From Asticcacaulis excentricus (GTDB lineage: Bacteria > Pseudomonadota > Alphaproteobacteria > Caulobacterales > Caulobacteraceae): a DNA stretch of 64,000 nucleotides. The notes beneath the pieces are model-generated. The model was given only the letters and a program-made list of their open reading frames with translations. It was not told the DNA's origin and made no database searches. How positions within the stretch are numbered: position 1 is the stretch's first letter; the number at the start of each line of letters is the position of its first letter. The DNA lies in contig NZ_AP018827.1 of assembly GCF_003966695.1 (NCBI RefSeq), positions 1 through 64,000 on the forward strand, read 5' to 3'. Made by a program: the position numbers and the translations under genes. This document shows, one piece after another, positions 18,471-27,098 of this stretch.

Positions 18471-18606
18471 CCACCCCACCACCGCTCGCTTTGCTCACGG
18501 TCCCCCTCCCCGCCAGCGGGGAGGTATAAGAAATCGCTCTCTTTATACTTACCTGCACTTTAGTGCGGGGAGGGGGATCGCGCCCAAAGGGCGGGGTGGT
18601 GGGGTG
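18471..18606. repeat. GC-rich long palindromic repeat in ilvC-ilvG gap
   Basis: Ends CCACCCCACCACCG and CGGGGTGGTGGGGTG are complementary. Inside are CCTCCCCGC..GCGGGGAGG and a second CCCC/GGGG hairpin. Same family as 12284-12420. It lies in the gap between ilvC and ilvG, so it would be transcribed as a long rod-like hairpin within the operon mRNA. Confidence 0.85.
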
Positions 18607-18616
18607 TCTTACTTTT

Positions 18617-19618
<1,002 letters not shown>

Positions 19619-19680
19619 TTGGGAGGCTCCATTGAGTGCCGGCTTTGCCGGTCGCTTTGAAAGGAAAAAGGAAAGGGTGA

Positions 19681-20217
19681 TCAGGCCTGAGCGGCATCCG
19701 CCTCGGCCATGAGGGCAGCGTACTTGCCCATCGGGGCAAAGCCGTTCTTGACCTTTGCACCGCGCGGCCCATCCGCCCGGCGCGCCACCATGTCGGCGTC
19801 GATGTCGAGGCGGCGGTTTTTGATGTCGATGGTGATGGTGTCGAAATTCTGGACGTAGCGGATCGCCTTGCCGACGTGGCCGATGACGATACCTTCCGAA
19901 GCTGCCGCAAAACGCCCATTGGAGATCAGGCTGATGTCGCGCAGACCCGCCTCGGCGATGGCCGCGAAGATGGCCGTCATTTCCGCCTCGTCCGCTGCGG
20001 CGATGACGATGGCCTCACCGTGGGCAACGCGGCCTTGCTGAATAGCGGCAATGGCGTCGGATTCCATGGCGAAGACGCGGGCGCGGGCTTCGTGCGGGTC
20101 GCGCTCAAAACCGCCACCGGTCATCACGCAGCCTTCCGGCGACAGCGAGCCGTGCAGAATCACAAAGTTCGAGGCGGGTAAGGCGGCCGGGTCGATGATG
20201 CGAGCGTGAGCGTTCAT
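19681..20217 (-). CDS. Stand-alone IlvD/Edd C-terminal-domain-like protein (probably non-catalytic)
   Basis: 178 aa. It aligns only with the C-terminal swivelling domain of dihydroxyacid/phosphogluconate dehydratases: NFVILHGSLSPEGCVM, ARARVFAMESDAIAAIQQGRV, EAIVIAAADE, LISNGRFAAASEGIVIGHV, DTITIDIKNRRLDIDADMVARR and a closing GKYAAL. The Fe-S and Mg-binding N-terminal domain is absent. In full enzymes the motif is GRFSGG, with the serine proposed as general base; here it reads GRFAAA, so catalysis is not expected. It sits between the ilv attenuator and ilvC, 62 bp before the latter, and faces the true ilvD. A ligand-sensing or IlvD-interacting role is possible but is inference. Alternatively it is a decayed duplicate. 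Confidence 0.72.
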   Translation of the reverse strand: MNAHARIIDPAALPASNFVILHGSLSPEGCVMTGGGFERDPHEARARVFAMESDAIAAIQQGRVAHGEAIVIAAADEAEMTAIFAAIAEAGLRDISLISNGRFAAASEGIVIGHVGKAIRYVQNFDTITIDIKNRRLDIDADMVARRADGPRGAKVKNGFAPMGKYAALMAEADAAQA

Positions 20218-20281
20218 GGCGAAATCTCGGTTTTCAGGGTTTTACGCGAATACTGGGTTGGGCTTGGCAGCAGGCATGTAC

Positions 20282-20310
20282 AAAAAAGCCCGCTCTGGTC
20301 AGGGAGCGGG
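20282..20310 (-). terminator. Attenuator terminator hairpin of the ilv-leu block
   Basis: On the minus strand, CCCGCTC-loop-GAGCGGG is followed by CTTTTTT: a classic intrinsic terminator between the leader peptide (stop 20349) and the first structural gene (20217). An upstream CCCGCT at 20330-20335 duplicates the 5' arm, and GAGGA/TCCTC (20322-20326 with 20310-20314) can pair across it. Mutually exclusive antiterminator folds are therefore available, as in amino-acid attenuators. Confidence 0.8.
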
Positions 20311-20348
20311 AGGATGGTTATTCCTCATTAGCGGGTTTCAGACCTGCG

Positions 20349-20510
20349 CTACCACTCCGTGATCATAGGGCGTACAAGTACGCCTACGATGAGTAGGTTA
20401 ATCAGGGCTACGATAATGGCAGACGCAGCAGCGGACAGGTTCAGGGCAGCGCCTTGAACGTCCATGCGGGCAGCGATGGCAATAGCCTTGCGCACCTTAA
20501 GCGTCTCCAT
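20349..20510 (-). CDS. ilv leader peptide (53 aa, Ile/Val/Leu-rich)
   Basis: A short reading frame ATG 20510 to TAG 20349. The second half is dense in branched-chain codons, with AIIVALINLLIVGVLVRPMI near the end. A second in-frame ATG at 20525 would add five residues (MVARR) and lies about 10 bases from the predicted transcription start. A perfect GGCGTAC-TT-GTACGCC hairpin (20369-20384) falls on the Val-Gly-Val-Leu-Val codons, as expected for a pause hairpin, and the terminator follows. Slow decoding of Ile, Leu or Val codons would expose the antiterminator. ilv attenuation has been reported for Caulobacter ilvBN; this layout agrees. Confidence 0.78.
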   Translation of the reverse strand: METLKVRKAIAIAARMDVQGAALNLSAAASAIIVALINLLIVGVLVRPMITEW

Positions 20511-20541
20511 TCGGCGGGCCACCATGGCCGCGTCGTGAGAT

Positions 20542-20571
20542 CATATAGACTGAAACCTTTACCGATTGCAA
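20542..20571 (-). promoter_or_regulatory. Putative promoter of the ilv leader transcript
   Basis: On the minus strand, TTGCAA (20566-20571) and TATATG (20542-20547) are separated by 18 bp. The start would fall near 20535, giving a leader mRNA with a very short 5' end before ATG 20525 or 20510. The same hexamer pair occurs in the divergent ilvD promoter region. Confidence 0.45.
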
Positions 20572-20784
20572 AGGCAAAATTGAAAAAAAATTTCTTTAGG
20601 GGGCGAATGACGGAATTTATCAGGTGAAACTTGATAAAAATATGCCGAATTTTGAAAATATTTTTTTGGTATGCGGTTTCTGTGAAAAAATTACCCCACA
20701 ACCGCCGGGCTTTGCGCAACAGTTTCGCAGGAGCAAAAAAATGCCCGATGCGTCTGCGAAGGTTTGCGGGCGCCTGAGGTGCTG

Positions 20785-20812
20785 TTGCAATTCGCTTTGT
20801 TCGTTTTATATG
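20785..20812 (+). promoter_or_regulatory. Putative ilvD promoter
   Basis: TTGCAA (20785-20790) and TATATG (20807-20812) with a 16-bp spacer; transcription would start near 20819, about 50 bases before the ilvD ATG. The hexamers mirror those of the divergent ilv leader promoter. The roughly 200 bp between the two promoters is AT-rich, with no gene recognised. Confidence 0.4.
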
Positions 20813-20870
20813 GCCGCACGTCACAGTCTATCCTGTGGCCATTCTCCCCAGCATTGCCCCTGAGGTTCCC

Positions 20871-22736
20871 ATGCCCGCCTATCGCTCACGCACCACGACT
20901 TTCGGCCGCAATATGGCGGGCGCGCGTGCCCTATGGCGGGCAACCGGCATGACCGATGCCGACTTCTCCAAGCCGATCATCGCCGTGGTCAATTCCTTCA
21001 CGCAGTTCGTGCCGGGCCACGTCCACCTGAAGGACCTGGGCCAGATGGTGGCGCGCGAAATCGAAAAGGCCGGCGGCGTCGCCAAGGAATTCAACACCAT
21101 CGCCGTCGATGACGGCATCGCCATGGGCCACGGCGGGATGCTCTATTCGCTGCCGTCGCGCGACCTGATCGCCGACAGCGTCGAATATATGGTCAATGCC
21201 CACTGCGCCGACGCCATGGTCTGCATCAGTAACTGCGACAAGATCACGCCGGGGATGCTGATGGCCGCCATGCGCCTCAACATCCCCTGCATCTTCGTGT
21301 CCGGCGGGCCGATGGAGGCCGGTAAGGTGGTGTGGCCGGACAAGGACGGCGTGCAGCGCACCCACGCGCTCGATCTGGTCGATGCCATGGTGCAGGCCGC
21401 CGACGATTCGATCTCCGATGAACAGGTCAAGGCCGTCGAAGAGGCCGCCTGTCCGACCTGCGGCTCCTGCTCCGGCATGTTTACCGCTAATTCGATGAAC
21501 TGCCTGACCGAGGCGTTGGGCCTGTCTTTGCCGGGTAATGGCACGACTCTGGCCACCCATGCCGACCGCAAGGCGTTGTTCTGCGAAGCCGGGCGCCTGA
21601 TCGTCGAAAACACCCGCCGTTATTATGAAACGGATGACGCTTCGGTCCTGCCGCGTTCGATCGCCACCTTTGAGGCCTTTGAAAACGCCATCCGCCTCGA
21701 CATCGCCATGGGCGGTTCGACCAATACCGTGCTGCACCTGCTGGCGGCGGCGCAGGAGGCGGGCGTCAACTTCACCATGCAGGATATCGACCGCCTGTCG
21801 CGCACCACGCCATGCCTGTGTAAGGTGGCCCCGGCGACCTCCAGCGTGCATATCGAAGACGTGCACCGCGCCGGCGGCATTGTCGGCATTCTGGGCGAAC
21901 TGCACCGCGGCGGCATGTTGCACGGCGAAGTGCCGACCGTTCATGCCCCGACCCTCGCTTCGGCCATCGCTCACTGGGACATCAAGCAATCGAACGATGA
22001 GCGCGTGGCCACCTTCTTCAAGGCGGCACCGGGCGGGGTGCGCACGACGGTCGCCTTCTCTCAGGAACGCCGCTGGGACGAGCTGGACTCAAACCGTCAG
22101 ACGGGCGTCATCCGCTCGGTCGAGCACGCCTTTACCAAGGATGGCGGTCTGGCCGTGCTGTACGGCAATATCGCCGAAAACGGCTGCATCGTGAAAACGG
22201 CCGGCGTTGATGAAGAAATCTGGCGCTTCACGGGCAAGGCGCGCGTGTTTGAGTCGCAGGAAGACGCCACGCACGGCATCCTCAACAATCAGGTGCAGCC
22301 CGGCGAAGTGGTCGTCATCCGCTATGAGGGGCCGCGCGGCGGGCCGGGGATGCAGGAAATGCTCTACCCCACCTCCTACCTGAAATCGAAGGGGCTGGGC
22401 AAGAAATGCGCGCTTCTGACCGACGGGCGTTTCTCCGGCGGCACGTCGGGCCTGTCGATCGGTCACGCCTCGCCCGAAGCGGCGCAGGGCGGTCTGATCG
22501 CGCTGGTCGAAGACGGCGACACGATCGAAATCAACATCCCGGAACGCACGATCCGGCTGGCGGTGTCGGATGCGGTGGTTGCTGAGCGTCGCGCGAAGGA
22601 AGAGGCGCGCGGCAAGGATGCCTATACGCCGAAACACCGCGAGCGGTACGTCTCGGCGGCGCTTCAGGCCTATGCCGCCATGGTCACCAGCGCCGATACC
22701 GGCGCGGTACGCGATGTGAGTTTGCTGCGGAAGTAA
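20871..22736 (+). CDS. ilvD: Dihydroxyacid dehydratase
   Basis: 621 aa, colinear with E. coli IlvD from [10 protein letters not shown] onward. Fe-S ligand candidates are C122 in [10 protein letters not shown] and the CPTCGSC cluster (C194, C197, C200). K124 is at the position of the carbamylated Mg-binding lysine. The C-terminal domain keeps the intact [12 protein letters not shown] motif. It dehydrates dihydroxyisovalerate and dihydroxymethylvalerate in the Val/Ile pathway. The start at 20871 follows TGAGG and matches the family; the frame's earlier ATG at 20835 would add 12 unrelated residues. Divergent from the rest of the ilv block, so separately regulated. Confidence 0.96.
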   Translation: MPAYRSRTTTFGRNMAGARALWRATGMTDADFSKPIIAVVNSFTQFVPGHVHLKDLGQMVAREIEKAGGVAKEFNTIAVDDGIAMGHGGMLYSLPSRDLIADSVEYMVNAHCADAMVCISNCDKITPGMLMAAMRLNIPCIFVSGGPMEAGKVVWPDKDGVQRTHALDLVDAMVQAADDSISDEQVKAVEEAACPTCGSCSGMFTANSMNCLTEALGLSLPGNGTTLATHADRKALFCEAGRLIVENTRRYYETDDASVLPRSIATFEAFENAIRLDIAMGGSTNTVLHLLAAAQEAGVNFTMQDIDRLSRTTPCLCKVAPATSSVHIEDVHRAGGIVGILGELHRGGMLHGEVPTVHAPTLASAIAHWDIKQSNDERVATFFKAAPGGVRTTVAFSQERRWDELDSNRQTGVIRSVEHAFTKDGGLAVLYGNIAENGCIVKTAGVDEEIWRFTGKARVFESQEDATHGILNNQVQPGEVVVIRYEGPRGGPGMQEMLYPTSYLKSKGLGKKCALLTDGRFSGGTSGLSIGHASPEAAQGGLIALVEDGDTIEINIPERTIRLAVSDAVVAERRAKEEARGKDAYTPKHRERYVSAALQAYAAMVTSADTGAVRDVSLLRK

Positions 22737-23408
22737 TTATAGCGGTCTTAAAGACTCTCCTCGTACCATTTCATATTTGGTAGGGGAGAGTGCTGCTCGA
22801 AAGATATCAGCATCGGGAAGCATTCGAGCTATTTGGGCAATTGTCAGGTGTGATCGAGCGCCTATTATAATTTCTGATACCTTGCCAATGTCACCGATTT
22901 TGACGAAGTAATTCCCTCCCTCTCGTTGCAGATCCTTAATGGTTTGCAAAATTCTATATTCGCTTTCATAAGACCAAAATTCGGATTTTGTTCTGACTAC
23001 TTCGTTTGAAAATTCTTTAGCCTCTTTCGAGTCTTCCCCCTTTTGACGTAGTGTTCTCATTTCATGATCTGTCTTAATTATGCGATTTTTAGAATATTCC
23101 ACTTTTATTAGGTCGTTGTTTTTTATTGATTCGTCGAGTTCAATTCCAATGCATATTCCTTTGTGGCATTCGGAATAGTGAGCCCACATAAGAGGGTGAG
23201 TCCAACTACCACTTCCACATATTATCCCGAAAGTTGCAGCCCAATTATTCTTTACCCCGTTAGCTTTAGCCGCCGCATCTGCTTTTGACAAATCCATAAA
23301 GATGAACTCAAACGGATCGTTTAATTGATCAATTAATGCGATTTTTAATCGACTGTTTTCAATATTTGAAAGCCCATGCGTGGCTGTCGTAAAATAATAA
23401 AACATCAT
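22737..23408 (-). CDS. DUF2971 family protein
   Basis: About 223 aa from MMFYYFTTATHGLSNI, the typical opening of DUF2971 proteins, followed by the IALIDQLNDPFEF segment and the hallmark MWAHYSECHKGICIGIELD. Function is unknown; members are often found in accessory or defence-rich DNA. The gene is far AT-richer than its neighbours and uses AT-ending codons freely, which suggests horizontal acquisition. Start codons at 23450, 23408 and 23405 are all possible; 23408 is chosen by family alignment and no strong Shine-Dalgarno sequence decides. Its stop abuts the ilvD stop, tail to tail. Confidence 0.72.
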   Translation of the reverse strand: MMFYYFTTATHGLSNIENSRLKIALIDQLNDPFEFIFMDLSKADAAAKANGVKNNWAATFGIICGSGSWTHPLMWAHYSECHKGICIGIELDESIKNNDLIKVEYSKNRIIKTDHEMRTLRQKGEDSKEAKEFSNEVVRTKSEFWSYESEYRILQTIKDLQREGGNYFVKIGDIGKVSEIIIGARSHLTIAQIARMLPDADIFRAALSPTKYEMVRGESLRPL

Positions 23409-23490
23409 GCCGTGTCTCGCGTTTATCGAATCTGCTTCCAATTCTAACATGACGTAATAGGGTTGGCTTCCATCGTTAACGGAGGGAATC

Positions 23491-24207
23491 TTGGACAGGC
23501 GTTTTGTGATAGCGGCACTGATTTCGGCAGGGTGGACCACGCAGGCCGCCGCCGAAAGCGATCTGTCGAAGGTGATCAAGGCCGTGACGGCCTCCAAAAG
23601 CGGGCTGACCGCATCGCAGGCCGACAGTGGCCTGCGTGAGGCCCTGTCGCTGGGGGCTGCCGCCGCAGTGACGCGGGTGGCCAGGACCGACGGCTACTGG
23701 GGCGACAGCCTGATCCGCATTCCGCTGCCCGACACCCTGTCGAAGGCGCAAAGGACGCTGAAACCGTTGGGCCTGTCCGGGGCGCTCGATGATGTGCACC
23801 TGAAGATGAACCGTGCCGCCGAAACCGCCGCCCCGGCCGCCAAAGGGCTGTTTATCGACGCCATCAAGGCCCTGACCATTCAGGACGCCATCGGTATCGT
23901 GAAGGGCGGGCCGACCTCCGGCACGCAGTATCTGCAAAAGGCAACGACACCGCGCCTGACCACCCTGTTCACGCCGCCAATAGAAACCGCCTTGCAGGAG
24001 ACGGGCGCGGTGCAGGCGCTGGACCGCGCCATCAAGCGCAACGGGCTGAATGGCTATATCAAGAAAGAGCCGAAGGTCTATTTGAGCGAATTCGCCGTGG
24101 GCAAGGCGCTGGGCGGCCTGTTCCACTATGTCGGGACCGAAGAGACGGCCATTCGCACCGATCCGGCCAAGCGCACCAGCGCCATTCTCAAGGCCGTGTT
24201 CGGATAG
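23491..24207 (+). CDS. DUF4197 family exported protein
   Basis: 238 aa. A signal peptide (MDRRFVIAALISAGWTTQAAAE) leads into a helical DUF4197 domain: ADSGLREALSLGAAAAVTRV, GYWGDSLIRIPLPDTL, then AAPAAKGLFIDAIKALTIQDAIGI and a GLFHYVGTEE motif before the C-terminus. Probably periplasmic; the function of the family is unknown. The start is TTG at 23491 with a clear GGAGGG four bases upstream, better than any ATG. It is not obviously part of an operon with the following Sel1 gene (158-bp gap). Confidence 0.82.
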   Translation: MDRRFVIAALISAGWTTQAAAESDLSKVIKAVTASKSGLTASQADSGLREALSLGAAAAVTRVARTDGYWGDSLIRIPLPDTLSKAQRTLKPLGLSGALDDVHLKMNRAAETAAPAAKGLFIDAIKALTIQDAIGIVKGGPTSGTQYLQKATTPRLTTLFTPPIETALQETGAVQALDRAIKRNGLNGYIKKEPKVYLSEFAVGKALGGLFHYVGTEETAIRTDPAKRTSAILKAVFG

Positions 24208-24365
24208 CCGCGTTCGCGCAAATAAGATCGTACAATTGACGATTGAACTTGACGCAAATTGCGCGAAGTTCATTATCGCGCGCAGGATTTGCGGTCCTTG
24301 CGCCGTATCAACCCATTATAATCAGGGGCCGTCGAAGGTCTGTCACAGGAAAGAGGGGGAAGACG

Positions 24366-25853
24366 ATGCGTCAGGGCATTGCGAAAATTCACGCCGGTAT
24401 GTGTGCGCTGGTTCTGGTGGCCGCACCTTTAAGCACATGGGCTCAGACGACAGAGAAGCCGACGCAAACCCCCGCCCCGGCGGCCACGAACGCGGGTGAC
24501 ACTGTCACCGACGTCACGGTCTTCCTCAAACGAAAGAGCAGCATCCCTGAGCAGAATATGCGCATCGATACCCGCAGCGCCTCCTCGTGCGGGTTTATCG
24601 GCAGCGACGGCAGCTCGGACTACATCGCCGACTATATCCGCGAAACGACCGGCACCTACGATATCAACGACCCCAATAATTTCAGCGAAAACAGCCCCTT
24701 GGGCGATGCGTCGCGGGAGAGCAGCGGAACGGGCTTCTTTGACCGTCAGGACCGTGGCACAGATGAGTCGGGGTCAGAGACCGGGTCAGGGGGCTGTACC
24801 GATACCGATCGCCGCTTTGCCGCTGGCCGCGCTCACATTTTGCGTAATGACAAGACCATCTATCAGGCCTTCGACTTCTTCGATCAGAAGAAGTACCCCG
24901 AAGCGCTGGCCATGTTCAAAACCGCCTATAACAAGATCGGTTATGAGGATGCGGCCTTCTATATCGCCCGCATGTATCTCGAAGGCCTTGGCACGCCCAA
25001 AAGCGTTAAGGACGCCATTTTCTGGTTCCGCAAGGTCGCCGAACAGCCGGTAAACATGCGCCGACCGCATCCGTTTGATCCCAAAAATCCGGACTATATG
25101 GAGACGCGGGCCGAGGCCACCATGACACTGGCCAAGATTTATCTGACCGGCTTCGGCGTGCCGCGCGATCCGAAAGAGGCGTTGAAATGGTTCGAAAAGG
25201 CCGCCTCCATCGGCTTCATCCCGGCCTCAAAGATCGTTGGCGACATCTACTACTACGGCAATGGCGTACCGAAGGACCTGAACAAGGCCTATAAGAACTA
25301 TAGCGAAGCCGCCAAATACGGCTATGCCCCGGCGCAATACGCCGTGGGGCAGATTCTCGAATACGGCGAAGGCAGTATCAAGGCCGATCCCAATACAGCG
25401 CTGGGCTGGTTCCGCGAAGCGGCCAAGGCCAAGCATCCGGGCGCTATGTACAAGATCGCGGTGGCCTACGACAGCGGCGAAGGCGTCGCGGCCGACCCGC
25501 AAAAGGCGCTGATCTTCTATAAGGAGGCGGCGATCGGCGGCAATGCGGACGCCCAGAACGCCATCGGCACCTACTTCTATCAGGGCGGCCTCTTGCCCAA
25601 GGACGATGTGGCGGCGCGTCAGTGGTTCGAAGTCGCCGCTCGCAATGGACAGGCGGACGCGGCCTTTAACCTGGCCGTGATGTACACCAAAGGGGAGGGC
25701 GGTCCGAAGGATCTGGTCAAGGCCTATGTGTGGTTTATGGCCGCGCGCGTGCATGGGCATGAAAACGCCACAACGGCGCTCAAGTCGATCCAGTCTCAGA
25801 TGACCGATGCTGAGAAGGCCGAGGTGGCAAAGCTGTTCGCACCCAAGAGCTAG
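24366..25853 (+). CDS. Exported Sel1-repeat protein
   Basis: 495 aa. Signal peptide about residues 1-28 (MCALVLVAAPLSTWAQ). A low-complexity, Ser/Gly/Thr-rich spacer follows to about residue 140. Then come tandem Sel1-like (TPR-related) repeats with the A-x-Y-x-I-A-x-M-Y-x-x-G pattern: AAFYIARMYLEGLGTPK, TLAKIYLTGFGVPRDP, IVGDIYYYGNGVPKDL, YAVGQILEYGEGSIKAD, YKIAVAYDSGEGVAADP, NAIGTYFYQGGLLPKDD, FNLAVMYTKGEGGPKDL. Such proteins are scaffolds for protein-protein contacts in the envelope. ATG 24366 has GAGGGGGAAG upstream; the frame is open further 5' but without a signal peptide. Confidence 0.86.
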   Translation: MRQGIAKIHAGMCALVLVAAPLSTWAQTTEKPTQTPAPAATNAGDTVTDVTVFLKRKSSIPEQNMRIDTRSASSCGFIGSDGSSDYIADYIRETTGTYDINDPNNFSENSPLGDASRESSGTGFFDRQDRGTDESGSETGSGGCTDTDRRFAAGRAHILRNDKTIYQAFDFFDQKKYPEALAMFKTAYNKIGYEDAAFYIARMYLEGLGTPKSVKDAIFWFRKVAEQPVNMRRPHPFDPKNPDYMETRAEATMTLAKIYLTGFGVPRDPKEALKWFEKAASIGFIPASKIVGDIYYYGNGVPKDLNKAYKNYSEAAKYGYAPAQYAVGQILEYGEGSIKADPNTALGWFREAAKAKHPGAMYKIAVAYDSGEGVAADPQKALIFYKEAAIGGNADAQNAIGTYFYQGGLLPKDDVAARQWFEVAARNGQADAAFNLAVMYTKGEGGPKDLVKAYVWFMAARVHGHENATTALKSIQSQMTDAEKAEVAKLFAPKS

Positions 25854-25886
25854 TTTTTGCCGTCGGTGGCTGATAGAGACAGGGAC

Positions 25887-26288
25887 ATGCGCGTCATGTC
25901 CCTTTTTCTGTGCCTGCCGCTGGTGCTGACCTCCGCGTCGGCGCGGGAAGCCCCCTTGCCGCCGGACAGGGCCTTTGCGCTCAGTTGGCAACGGCAGGGC
26001 GATCAGGTGCGGCTGAACTGGCGGATGCCGAAGGGCTATTATCTCTATCGCGCCCATATCGAAGCCAAGGACGCCAGCGGGCGTCCCCTGAGCGTTAAAA
26101 CGCCTGCCGGGCGCATCAAGCCCGACCCGACCTTCGGGCCGACCGAGGTCTATTACGGCACGGCGCGCGCCTCGCTCCGCCATGCCGGGCCGGTTCGGCT
26201 CACCTATCGCGGCTGTCAGGAAGACGGCCTGTGCTATATCCCCATTACCGTTGTCATACCCGCCCTTCAGGAGCGTCCGCGTCCATGA
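25887..26288 (+). CDS. DsbD N-terminal (alpha) domain protein
   Basis: About 133 aa with an N-terminal signal sequence (MRVMSLFLCLPLVLTSASA). The domain matches the immunoglobulin-like DsbD-alpha fold (PF11412): RMPKGYYLYRAHIEAK, GPTEVYYGTARASL and the redox pair in YRGCQEDGLCYIP (C-x5-C). In full DsbD this domain passes electrons to periplasmic DsbC/DsbG. Here the membrane and thioredoxin domains are missing from the gene and its immediate surroundings. Its stop overlaps the start of a DsbA-like gene (ATGA), so the two are co-translated and probably form a redox pair. Confidence 0.83.
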   Translation: MRVMSLFLCLPLVLTSASAREAPLPPDRAFALSWQRQGDQVRLNWRMPKGYYLYRAHIEAKDASGRPLSVKTPAGRIKPDPTFGPTEVYYGTARASLRHAGPVRLTYRGCQEDGLCYIPITVVIPALQERPRP

Positions 26289-26911
26289 TTTCCCGTCGTC
26301 ATCTGCTGGCCGCCGCCCCGGCGCTTCTGGCCGCGCCGGTTCTGGCGCAAGAGCCGGCACCTGTGCCGAAACTGCCTGAGGTGCACTATGATCCGCTGGT
26401 GCCGGTGCTGGGCAATCCGCAGGGCGATGTGACCATCGTCGAGTATTTCGATTATCAATGCGGCGTCTGTAAGCGGATGCACCCGCTGCTGCTCGATATG
26501 GTGGCGAAGGACGGTCAGATCCGGCTGGTCATGCGCGACTGGATCATCTTCGGTGAAGGCTCGCACTATGCGGCGCAAGTGGCCCTGGGGGCGCAGGCGT
26601 TGGGGCGGTATCTCGACGTGCATCTGGCGCTGATGGCGACGGGCAGTCAGTTGAGTAAGGGCGATGTGTTTGCCGCCCTGTCTGCGACCGGTCTGACGCC
26701 GGCGGCGGCGCTGGCCGCCTATCGCGAAAAGGCCGAGGCCTATGAGGCACTTTTGCTGCGCAATGACGCGCAGGCCATGGGCTTTGGCTTCAGAGGCACG
26801 CCGTCCTTTGTGGTCGGCAATGCTGTCTATCCGGGGGCGTTCCAGAGCCGCGAGGACATGGTTCAGGCGGTGGCCGAAGCCCGCGCCCGCCAAAAACCCA
26901 GCGCGGTATAA
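26285..26911 (+). CDS. DsbA-family thiol:disulfide protein
   Basis: 208 aa. A Tat-like or Sec signal (MISRRHLLAAAPALLAAPVLA) precedes a thioredoxin fold: NPQGDVTIVEYFDYQCGVCKRM with the CGVC active site, an inserted helical domain, and the cis-proline loop in FRGTPSFVVGNAVYPG. This is the DsbA/BdbD-like (Com1-like) type, which oxidises or isomerises periplasmic thiols. The twin arginine SRRHLL makes Tat export plausible. Translationally coupled to the DsbD-alpha-like gene. The stop codon coincides with the first bases of the 125-bp repeat. Confidence 0.88.
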   Translation: MISRRHLLAAAPALLAAPVLAQEPAPVPKLPEVHYDPLVPVLGNPQGDVTIVEYFDYQCGVCKRMHPLLLDMVAKDGQIRLVMRDWIIFGEGSHYAAQVALGAQALGRYLDVHLALMATGSQLSKGDVFAALSATGLTPAAALAAYREKAEAYEALLLRNDAQAMGFGFRGTPSFVVGNAVYPGAFQSREDMVQAVAEARARQKPSAV

Positions 26912-27035
26912 TACCAAGGGTCATTGAAAATGACTCTTGGTATTCCATTCGAGACTGTCTCATGTCACTGACACATATGAGACAGTCTCGTGTCTTCAAC
27001 GGCCGGATGCGGTTAGCATCTTCGGCCGTTGGTAT
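26911..27035. repeat. 125-bp three-hairpin dispersed repeat, copy 2 (inverted relative to copy 1)
   Basis: The reverse complement matches copy 1 (11541-11665) at 117 of 125 positions with no gaps. The middle stem is CGAGACTGTCTCAT (26950-26963) with ATGAGACAGTCTCG (26977-26990), still a perfect 14-bp stem despite three changed pairs. It begins at the stop codon of the DsbA-like gene. No obvious target-site duplication. Confidence 0.9.
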
Positions 27036-27040
27036 AAAAA

Positions 27041-27066
27041 TGGCCGCTCCGGGGTGGGAGCGGCCA
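27041..27066 (-). terminator. Terminator downstream of actP
   Basis: GGCCGCTCC..GGAGCGGCC hairpin; on the minus strand it is followed by ATTTTTAT, consistent with termination of the DUF485-actP transcript coming from the right. Confidence 0.75.
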
Positions 27067-27098
27067 GTCTGTGCGCAAACGCTTACTCGAACACGGGT

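Noticed and set aside
20741-20863. 41-codon cysteine-rich frame ending 7 bp before ilvD, with AGGAG upstream
   Set aside because: Considered as a Cys-sensing leader of an Fe-S enzyme, but it lies mostly upstream of the likely ilvD start of transcription near 20819 and uses rare codons; without conservation data it is probably chance.
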